Positions 1 to 7,700 of a stretch of DNA of 37,714 nucleotides are shown one piece after another. Both the position numbers and the translations under genes were made by a program. This DNA is from an uncultured Prevotellaceae bacterium (GTDB lineage Bacteria; Bacteroidota; Bacteroidia; Bacteroidales; Bacteroidaceae), in contig OMXX01000024.1 of assembly GCA_900315105.1 (NCBI GenBank), forward strand, positions 174,096 through 211,809. Direction: 5' to 3'. Position 1 is the stretch's first letter; every line of letters begins with the position of its first letter. The notes beneath the pieces are model-generated. The model did not search any database and had not been told where the DNA came from. It saw only the letters and a program-made list of their open reading frames with translations.

Positions 1-54
1 CTTACGGACTGCCCTATTAGGTGTCGGGCTTTCAGCCCTCGCAGTCTTGAATTG

Positions 55-271
55 TTCGCAAAGCTCACCAAGCTGAAGCAAGTCGTCGAACTCACGTTAA
101 CATTAATTCGAACATCAATGAAACATTAATTGTGAGATTAATTTTTTAGCTAAGGTACAATAGGCTATAGCAAGTCACGTCTTAATTAATGTTTCAAAGC
201 GAAGCGCAAGCGTTTTTATTTTGTTCGCAAAGCTCACCAGCTTCGCAGTTCTTCGCAAAGCTCACCAAGCT
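55..271 (+). repeat. Dispersed repeat with a TTCGCAAAGCTCACCAAGCT core
   Basis: The core occurs at 55-74, shortened at 224-240, and again at 252-271. At 55 and 252 it is followed by a related tail (AAGCAAGTCGTCGAACT, AAAGTACGTCATCGAACT). Variants lie at 839-859, 24172-24190, 26682-26701 and, inverted, 26778-26798. All copies are intergenic, so this looks like a REP-like dispersed family. Apart from these copies, 1-580 is AT-rich and shows no convincing gene. Confidence 0.6.
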
Positions 272-582
272 AAAGTACGTCATCGAACTAACGTTTTTTT
301 ATGTAAAATAGCTCTTTCATTGTTAGAAATCATACCTAAAATTTGAGAAATTTACCATAAAAACAAGGTATAAATACAAACATTTAGAAAAAATCGAAAA
401 ATTTTCTTTGTTCTGTTTTTCTTCTTTTATTTGCTAAAAATCTGCAAAAACGCCGATGAAACCGCAAAATTTACAAAAATGCAACTGTAAAAATTAATAG
501 TGCAACTTTGTAAAAAGTGTTGCATGGTCGAAATAACAAACTTTATGAAACAAATTAATTTGTGAAAGTTAGTTTTTTTACC

Positions 583-590
583 TACCTTTG
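583..590 (+). promoter_or_regulatory. Promoter -7 box TACCTTTG
   Basis: It matches the Bacteroidota -7 consensus TAnnTTTG. A TTTG at 559-562 sits 20 bp upstream, the expected place for the -33 element. It is followed by GCACTCGGAAATAAG, resembling the start of other transcripts in this window. It drives the short terminated unit that follows. Confidence 0.65.
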
Positions 591-596
591 CACTCG

Positions 597-710
597 GAAA
601 TAAGTGTAATTTTTATGGAAGAGACACAATTTGATGTCTAAAGGGGAAAAATTAAATAAAAGGTCAAAATCGAGTTGTGAAACTAGATTTGGCCTTTTAT
701 TTTGCTTTTT
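597..710 (+). ncRNA. Candidate small RNA or very short leader-peptide transcript
   Basis: A good promoter (583-590) is followed about 65 nt later by an intrinsic terminator (656-710). The transcript would be near 100 nt, and no real gene fits inside. The only start codon, at 615, gives an eight-residue peptide, MEETQFDV, ending at 641. The unit could be a stand-alone sRNA, or an attenuated leader whose readthrough reaches the exported protein gene at 1413, although that gene has its own promoter. The TSS is inferred from the promoter box. Confidence 0.4.
656..710 (+). terminator. Intrinsic terminator
   Basis: The arms ATAAAAGGTCAAAATC (656-671) and GATTTGGCCTTTTAT (686-700) pair with one bulge and one G-U. 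The T-rich run TTTGCTTTTT follows at 701-710. Confidence 0.65.
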
Positions 711-925
711 ATACTTATTTATCACTTTTCAATCCAGATTATTTTTTTTAATGCGAGTATGACTACTTGCATAGTTCATACTTTGCGAATTATATTTCAT
801 CGCTTGAATATTTGAATCTTTGAACTATTATTCCCATAGCTCATCAAGCTGCGCAAGTCGAGAAGAAATTAATCGAATTCTTGTATATCGTTTTACAGAG
901 ACCATATATTGTCGTTAATCCGATT

Positions 926-1082
926 TACCTTCGTTCTTCCTCCGTACCAAACTCGGTGAAGCTCTTATCTTGAATGGTATCTTCACCGACTTTGCACCGA
1001 CTTTGCACCGACTTTGGTACGGACTTATAGCGAACCTACTACGGACTTGAAGCGAAGGGACAGCGAGATTTAAGTCGAGGTG
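926..1082. repeat. Array of 11-bp units with a palindromic CCAAACTCGGTG arm
   Basis: From 984 the sequence runs in consecutive 11-bp units: CACCGACTTTG three times (984-1016), then GTACGGACTTA, TAGCGAACCTA, CTACGGACTTG, AAGCGAAGGGA, CAGCGAGATTT and AAGTCGAGGTG, to 1082. The segment 941-960 forms an imperfect inverted pair with 1006-1023. The stretch 926-960 (ACCTTCGTTCTTCC, then CCAAACTCGGTGAA) recurs in reverse orientation at 4385-4418. The rest of 711-1324 holds no gene. Confidence 0.7.
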
Positions 1083-1324
1083 CATGAAAATACAAAATAA
1101 GTTAAACGAAACTTGAGATATTTTTTTATAATCAATTGTAAGAATGATTATCGCATACCCACAGAGCTAAGAGATATAATTTGTGTAAAGTCTATAACTT
1201 ATTCACAATAAGTTTGTTGGTCGATTTTTCCAGATGTTTGGAAGAAAGGTACACGGCAAAAAAAATTTTATCCTAAAACAGAAAAATTTTCAGATTTTTT
1301 TACTTTTGTTTCAAAATAATTACT

Positions 1325-1332
1325 TAATTTTG
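1325..1332 (+). promoter_or_regulatory. Promoter -7 box TAATTTTG
   Basis: It fits TAnnTTTG, with TTTG at 1305-1308 upstream (spacing slightly short). The leader to the start codon at 1413 is about 75 nt. Confidence 0.6.
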
Positions 1333-1412
1333 CACTCAGTTAATAAGGTAATGGTATATTAATCATTCAAAAAAATTACACAAATTCCTTTAGGGATCAA
1401 AAAAGCAAAGAT

Positions 1413-3974
1413 ATGTGGACAGGTAAGATTTTCAAGAAAGCATTTATTGTGTCTTGTGCTATGTTAGTTCCGTTTTGTGAACTAATGGCTCAAGATGAAA
1501 CAGTTTATACAGCAAAGTATAAATTTAATTATGAATCCAAAACAGTAACATTATCAGCTGTGGGAAATCAACCTGCTGGTACAAGTTTCAAACTGTCTGG
1601 TAGCTATAAAAGAGCAGACTCTCCTTTTTTTTATAATTGGGATGATCGTGTTTATTTGCCTAAGGATAATGTTGGTACAATTTCTTATACCAATTTTAAG
1701 TATGAGGTAAAGGAAATTTATTTCAATGTTATGACTGAACTTTTAAATGGTTCAGCTAATAATATAACAACGACGCTCACAGGATTTGATAATAAAACAT
1801 CATACTCAACTACATACTGTGTTAATGTTAAATTATCGTTTGATAGTATATCATTTATAAATGGGGGGATTCCGAAACCTTTGAATGGCTTGAAGAGTAT
1901 GACGATGAAACAGTTGAATGATAATACTGTTTACTATCAGGGAAAAGATAACAAATCCACTCCAACCTTCACGATTAAATACTACGAGCCAAGCGTGTCT
2001 TTCAAAGAGACAATGCCAGATCAAATAGAATGGGGCAAAACGCTTGATGTTTCAAACCTCTACTCTATCAATCATAAGGGTGCTTTCGACTTTACCACTA
2101 CATATAAAAGTAGCAATGAGAATATCTTTACTGTGGATAAAAATGGTGTGATAACTCCGAAGAATATTGGTGATGCAAAGATAACTGTTACTATTACTGA
2201 TATTGACGGTGTAGTAAATAAGCCAGCCACAAAGGATATAAGTGTGGTAGCTCCTAATCTTGGTAATAATCAGTACTTGGTAAATCTAAAGTATTGCGAT
2301 GGAACAGAAAATGGTGAGACTGTAATTGCTACGTATGGTCAGCCATTGCCTAATGGCTTAACTGCTCCGACAAGAGAAGGTTATGAGTTCAAGGGCTATT
2401 ATGACAACCAGAATCAAGACTATGCAGAGGGTAAGGGTCAGGATTATGGTGGTACGCAATACTATGGCAAGGATATGGTAGGTGTTGAAGCTTGGCCTTA
2501 TAATTATGGTGGAACAATCTATGCTCATTGGGCACCTAAGATATATATAGTAACTCTTGATGCTGCTGGTGGTGTATTGCCTAATCCTGTAGTAAAAGAT
2601 AATGCTGGGAACTTTAATATCACAAAGAAATCAAACAGCGTTATGACATTATCAATCGCGTATAGGACAGGAGATGATAATAAACTTGTTCATTCAACTG
2701 CAAAGAAGCCTGGCTACGAGCTCTTAGGTTGGTTTGACAGCAATGGAAATAAGATTATATCAGTAGATGAAAAGAGCCGTAACTGTACGATAACTGATAA
2801 TGGAGGCTATTGGACAGAAAAAGGTATGAAGTATAGTCATATAGGCAATATTACCTTGACAGCTCATTATAGACAAAAATATAAATATTCAAAAAATGTT
2901 ATCTCATTTGACAATGAGAAGGTTGAGGCTGGTGATGACTGGCTTTGGTCTGTAGTAAATGACTTGGTAGGTGCTGCAAAGGATGTTTATGAAACTAAGG
3001 GTGAACAGACAATGGTATTTGATTTGAGAAAATCTACTAATATGTGGACTGACAACAAATATGAACGTCTGAAAGTAATGCAAAGTTTGCAGAAGGATGA
3101 ATACAAGGATTATATATCACCAAATGTGTTGGTGTATTTCAACGATAATGAAAATCAAGCTTGGTATAATGGGAATGTAAGTGACTGTTATAATGCGGTT
3201 TCACTTGATAATAAATGTAAGAGTCTTGTAGTAACTGACAGGTACGAGATCAAGGTTCCATACGCATTCAAGGCTGACAAGGCTTTGTATGAGCGTAACA
3301 AGAACTATTCAGATAAGGATGCTGCTAAGGCACAAGCTGCAAATTCCAAGTGGGGAACACTCTGTCTGCCTTATCCAATTGAGAATAATACTAATAATGT
3401 GAAGTTCTATAAGTTGGCAGGATTTGAGAAAAGTGTCATGCACTATACTCCAATGAATGTAGATGTCATTCCTGCAAATACTCCAGTACTTTACAAGCGT
3501 CTGGAGGGTGTAGGCTCAGAGGTGAAGATTGAAGAGGCAGGCGTGGATGTTCCGGTGAATACATCATATTCCACAAATCCTGGTGAGTCATACGACTCTT
3601 GGCAGTTTGTTGGAACACTCACTACAAAGATGTTCTGTGGCAAGGATTATAAGAATGTGCCTGAAGGTGCTGAAAAGCTTGATGGTTCAAAGGAATACTA
3701 TTACTTCAAGCAGGATAAGTTCACGCATCTGAGCAAAACAGGTAGTCTGATAATGCTCCCTTATCGTGCATACTTCACCACAACATCGGCTAATGCGAAG
3801 TTTACCACCTTCTCAATAATAGCAATGGATGAAGAAGGTGCCACGGATATCACCAACCTGATTGACAATGATGCAGAGGGTGACGGCAAGATATACGACC
3901 TCAATGGTTGCAGGGTGATGCAACCTGTAAGCGGACGCCTCTATATCGTCAACGGACAAAAGAAAGTGTATTAA
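1413..3974 (+). CDS. Exported InlB B-repeat protein with T9SS-like C-terminal tail
   Basis: An 853-residue protein with an N-terminal signal peptide (hydrophobic about 8-24, cleavage likely after LMA at 26). A bacterial Ig-like (BIG2) segment lies at about 195-278: NIFTVDKNGVITPKNIGDAK. Two InlB/Flg_new-type repeats follow at about 288-375 and 378-486, with the typical GYEFKGYY and TIYAHWAPK. The C-terminal end (KIYDLNGCRVMQP, then GRLYIVNGQKKVY) resembles a type A T9SS sorting tail, so outer-membrane export and surface attachment are inferred. The region from about 490 on is shared with the larger protein downstream, so the two are tandem paralogs. Function unknown; an adhesin or surface structural role is plausible. 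The ATG at 1413 is the only start that keeps the signal peptide. Confidence 0.8.
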   Translation: MWTGKIFKKAFIVSCAMLVPFCELMAQDETVYTAKYKFNYESKTVTLSAVGNQPAGTSFKLSGSYKRADSPFFYNWDDRVYLPKDNVGTISYTNFKYEVKEIYFNVMTELLNGSANNITTTLTGFDNKTSYSTTYCVNVKLSFDSISFINGGIPKPLNGLKSMTMKQLNDNTVYYQGKDNKSTPTFTIKYYEPSVSFKETMPDQIEWGKTLDVSNLYSINHKGAFDFTTTYKSSNENIFTVDKNGVITPKNIGDAKITVTITDIDGVVNKPATKDISVVAPNLGNNQYLVNLKYCDGTENGETVIATYGQPLPNGLTAPTREGYEFKGYYDNQNQDYAEGKGQDYGGTQYYGKDMVGVEAWPYNYGGTIYAHWAPKIYIVTLDAAGGVLPNPVVKDNAGNFNITKKSNSVMTLSIAYRTGDDNKLVHSTAKKPGYELLGWFDSNGNKIISVDEKSRNCTITDNGGYWTEKGMKYSHIGNITLTAHYRQKYKYSKNVISFDNEKVEAGDDWLWSVVNDLVGAAKDVYETKGEQTMVFDLRKSTNMWTDNKYERLKVMQSLQKDEYKDYISPNVLVYFNDNENQAWYNGNVSDCYNAVSLDNKCKSLVVTDRYEIKVPYAFKADKALYERNKNYSDKDAAKAQAANSKWGTLCLPYPIENNTNNVKFYKLAGFEKSVMHYTPMNVDVIPANTPVLYKRLEGVGSEVKIEEAGVDVPVNTSYSTNPGESYDSWQFVGTLTTKMFCGKDYKNVPEGAEKLDGSKEYYYFKQDKFTHLSKTGSLIMLPYRAYFTTTSANAKFTTFSIIAMDEEGATDITNLIDNDAEGDGKIYDLNGCRVMQPVSGRLYIVNGQKKVY

Positions 3975-4015
3975 GAAAAAAATGTAATTATCAATCGTTT
4001 CGTTAAGCCAAATGT

Positions 4016-4043
4016 CCAAAACCGATGCTTGCATTGGTTTTGG
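4016..4043 (+). promoter_or_regulatory. Hairpin downstream of the first InlB-repeat gene
   Basis: CCAAAACC and GGTTTTGG pair, extended by ATG/CAT across a CTTG loop. No T-run follows, so it is not a classic terminator. It lies between the 853-residue gene and the small peptide gene at 4082 and could set their relative expression. Confidence 0.4.
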
Positions 4044-4081
4044 CTTGGCGAGAAATGGTAGTATGTAATTCAAGTAAAGAG

Positions 4082-4276
4082 ATGATTTTTAAGAAAGTGT
4101 ATTATGCCCCAATCGCTGAGAGATTCGCGGTTGAGGAAGATTGTAGATTGCTCGAGAACTCCTTCCAGATAGGAGAGGGTGATGAGTGGGACTATGGTGA
4201 GTCAAAGCCCATCGGAGGATTTAGCTTGGAGAAAGACGCAGAGGATATTTACTCCAATCAGATATGGCAAGACTAA
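4082..4276 (+). CDS. Small acidic peptide of the Bacteroidales 'KKxYxAPxxE' type
   Basis: It encodes 64 residues, starting MIFKKVYYAPIAERFAVEED and ending in an acidic, Trp-containing tail (GEGDEWDYGESKPIGGFSLE, end IWQD). The ATG at 4082 follows AAAGAG; an in-frame upstream ATG at 4025 would add 19 residues that run through the hairpin stem, so the shorter start is preferred. From memory, Prevotella genomes contain many short proteins built this way: basic start, YxAPxxE, a middle LLxxS, an acidic tail. No function can be assigned. It lies 107 bp after the 853-residue gene and may be co-transcribed. Confidence 0.55.
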   Translation: MIFKKVYYAPIAERFAVEEDCRLLENSFQIGEGDEWDYGESKPIGGFSLEKDAEDIYSNQIWQD

Positions 4277-4429
4277 GTATCCTTTAAATCCCAAGAACCT
4301 TCTATGTAGGTTCGTTATGACTCCTATATGCCAAGGAACCAAACTCGGTGAAGGTCCGTTCTAAGAGCGGACATAGAGCGAAGGTTCACCGAGTTTGGTT
4401 CCTTGGAAGAACGAAGGTAAGGCGAATCT
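4276..4429. repeat. Palindromic 11-bp-phased repeat element
   Basis: The 22-bp arms at 4331-4352 and 4385-4406 are perfect inverted copies (CCAAGGAACCAAACTCGGTG plus AA, and its complement). The interior has a nested stem, GTCCG/CGGAC. Read in 11-bp steps the region gives related units, for example GGTCCGTTCTA, AGAGCGGACAT and AGAGCGAAGGT. The right end (to GGAAGAACGAAGG, about 4418) is the reverse complement of 926-940 with the same neighbouring motif. The rest of 4430-4650 is AT-rich and carries no gene. Confidence 0.7.
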
Positions 4430-4653
4430 TCAAGAGCATTTGTTCCGCTTATGATAAATTTTGTGTAGCCACACGAAATGAATTTAAATCGCTAATAGTC
4501 ATATACTTGAGAAATTGCAAAGTGGGAAAGAAAGAGAGAAAATTGTATTGTGGAAATAGCAATTCAGGCTCTTTTTTTGTTAAAAAGCAGTTTTTTTGAG
4601 CTTAAAGAACAATTTTTTTTACTTTTTATAATAACAATTCAAAAAATTTTTTG

Positions 4654-4661
4654 TATATTTG
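4654..4661 (+). promoter_or_regulatory. Promoter -7 box TATATTTG
   Basis: It matches TAnnTTTG and is followed by a leader of about 75 nt to the ATG at 4739. The upstream region is T-rich. Confidence 0.6.
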
Positions 4662-4738
4662 CAACACAGAAAAGGACATTTATTTCCGACACTTATTTTG
4701 TAATAATACAGTGAAAAAACATTTAAAAGTTGACAGAT

Positions 4739-7700
4739 ATGAGAACACGTGAGATTTTTAGGTATTTAGTAGCTATGATAATAGCTTTAAGTACAACGGT
4801 TAATGCCATGGCACAAGAGAGAGCTCTGAAGATATACTTTAACGAGAATGGTGATACAGCCACTGGTCCTCGCATATTAGTAAAGGACGATAATGGTAAT
4901 TATGAACTTCCTAAGGGTCTTAAAGTCACATTAGGAGGTGCAGTTTGGGCTGACAAGGCTCGTTTTTGGGAGATGTTCCAACGAGATGTATCAGACAGAG
5001 TTATTGCTGCTTATACAGCAAGTGACAAAAAGGAGTCAAAACTGACACTGAACTTCACCAATTTCCCGTATGAGGTGAATATGATTCAGTGGAATGTGAT
5101 GAACGACCTCCTGTCTGCCAGTGTCCTGAACTTATTAGATAATTATCGTGTCACTACCAAGTGTATTCAATCTAATGATGGCGGATGGTCTTATACCGAT
5201 GAACATTGGGACATGAACTTTCTCGTCAAAAACACTAAATTTACTCAGAAAAATGTTCCTTGGCGGGAAAATGCTGTTCTTAATGGATTGAAATCCTTTG
5301 AGATTGGAGAACAGTGTTGGAAAAAATCTCCTTTGGGTATATTGATTAATCAGCAGGCAGAACTTGATGACAAGTGTCGTACCTTTATCAAGGCTGGCTG
5401 GAATGGATCTAATACAAATTCTAATATAGACGATAGTGATGACAGTAACTGGGCATTTAAAGTAACGTTTACTTTGCCTGACATCCGTATGCGTTGTTAT
5501 AGTTGTCGTGTTGCTAATAACGTAATTCTGGGTGAACTTGATAATAATATTATCAAAGGTGAGAGTGGAAAACATGCTCTTCGTGGATATATTGCTGCTC
5601 ATGGTGGAGCTGTTGTTCCTACACATGATCCGAGTGATATAGATGCTTTTCATTATGAATACTTTGCAAAAGACCCAAACCAAATAACGATAACACAAAA
5701 TACAGGTGTCATTAGTAATGCTAAGGTTGCAGGTGATATTAAAGTGATTGTAAAATTGATGCGTGGCACCAGAGAGGTTTGTTTTTATGAACAGACTATT
5801 CATGTCATGAAAGAAGATGAAGTTTGGGCAAAAATAGCTATCGGTTTTGAAAACGGCAATAAGGGATATGATATTACTGTTGGTGATCAGAATGCTCAGA
5901 TAAAGGGAGTCTTTACAGAAAATGCAAATAATATAGCCCCAACAGTAGGTCCTAATGGTTATCATTTTGAATATACAGAATCAAGCAATGGTCAGATTAT
6001 TGCAATTGATAAATATACAGGCAAGATTACTGCCAAGAAAGAAGGCGATGTAGATGTAAGTGCTGTATTGAAGGATGGTGAAAAAATCATTAGTAACACT
6101 TATACCTATACGCTCCATGTCTTTGCACAGCATGAAGGATTGGAGTTCCGACGTATAAATACGTATCAATATACAACAAGCAGTAACAATGATAATTGGA
6201 AAATTTCTAGCAATCAAACGAATCAATCAAATAATGAGTGGAAACCCAATAATCTGCTAAGGGTTAATACTTCTATGGAAAACGTAACAAATGCGGGGCA
6301 GAATGATTGGAAGCAAATTGCAAGTTATTCTGTCAACTCATCCAATAATTGGCGTGCAATATGTCAAGAGATTGCATTTGATCTCTATGTGCCTAAATAT
6401 ACTAAGGCAACAGCAACGTATACAATGGCTGGTAATGCGGATATAGGTAATAAAAATAATGGAAATTGCAGATATGGTTTTGAACTTTTTTATGTAAATC
6501 AAGGAAATAATAATGTATCTTTAGAACAAGCAACTACATGGCTTGGAAATCGTAACTGGGATACCAAAAATAATGGTACCAGTACAAACTCATCTGTTAC
6601 TGCAAGATGGGCTACAGATTCTTATCATAGTAGTATTGGTGATTATGGATACTATGTAAGAAGTACAAATAATGTAGATGCAGAAGATAGTTATAAGCAT
6701 AAGTCATATACTGTTTATTTTGCAGCAATGGCATATCTTTGGAAAGACCAAAGTTATCCGGGTAATGTGTCTATTGGATTCAAGGGTATTCCTACATATA
6801 CATATTATTCTACCGTTACTTATTACATGAACGATGGAACAGAGAACACCTATGGAACAGACAGCTATACATCAGATAGCAAGACTGGAACGGATAAATT
6901 GTATAAAAATCCGAATTCAGACACTAAGCCAAAACCAACACGTGTAGGATATGAATTCTTAGGTTGGAGTACAAATCCTGAGGCTACCGTCGCAGAATAT
7001 GAATATCAGGGACAATTCTGTCCATACGATGATGTTAATGGCGGTGGTAAGGGTCCTGTAGACCTCTATGCAGTTTGGAGGGCAAATACATATACAGTGG
7101 AGCTTAGGAATACTAGTGGCGGCTCAATAGATGGTTATGTGTATGCAACTTATAATCAAGCTATGCCAGCTGTTGATGTAGAAGGAAATCCTGTTAAAGT
7201 TCCTATTCATAAGGGTTTTGATTATAAGGGTTATTATGGTGAACCTCTTGGTGAAGGTACTCTATATTATAATGAGGATATGAGCAGTAATCATATCTGG
7301 GATAGAACAGATAAAAATTATGTAATTGCCAAATGGGCTGCTCATAAGACAATTATCCATTTCAACTTCAATGGTGGCACTTATTGGACAAATGATGTTA
7401 CTGTTACGGCTACTTATGGAAAGGATATGCCGACAACTAATGTACCAGTTCCATATAATAATAATGGATATACTTTTGCAGGCTATTATTATCCTGGAAA
7501 TGAAACAACATACTATAATTATAGTGATGGAGCTATTTCTAGTGCCAGAACTTGGAATATAGATGAACGTACTCTTGATCCGCAGGTTACAGAGATAACA
7601 CTCTATGCAAAGTGGATACCAAACACTTATACCGTAACTCTTGATCCACAGGGTGGTACAGGTGGAAGTACTTCTGTAACGGCATCATATGGCCAGCCAT

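Noticed and set aside
984..1082. Idea that the 11-bp array is a CRISPR
   Set aside because: Units are contiguous, 11 bp long and degenerate, without spacers and without cas genes nearby.
4730..4738. TTG start for the large InlB-repeat protein
   Set aside because: ATG three codons later begins a normal signal peptide, so TTG is not needed.
5135..5965. 276-codon open frame on the minus strand
   Set aside because: It lies wholly inside the InlB-repeat gene, its product is an unstructured Ile/Thr/Asn-rich sequence, and no promoter or start site supports it.
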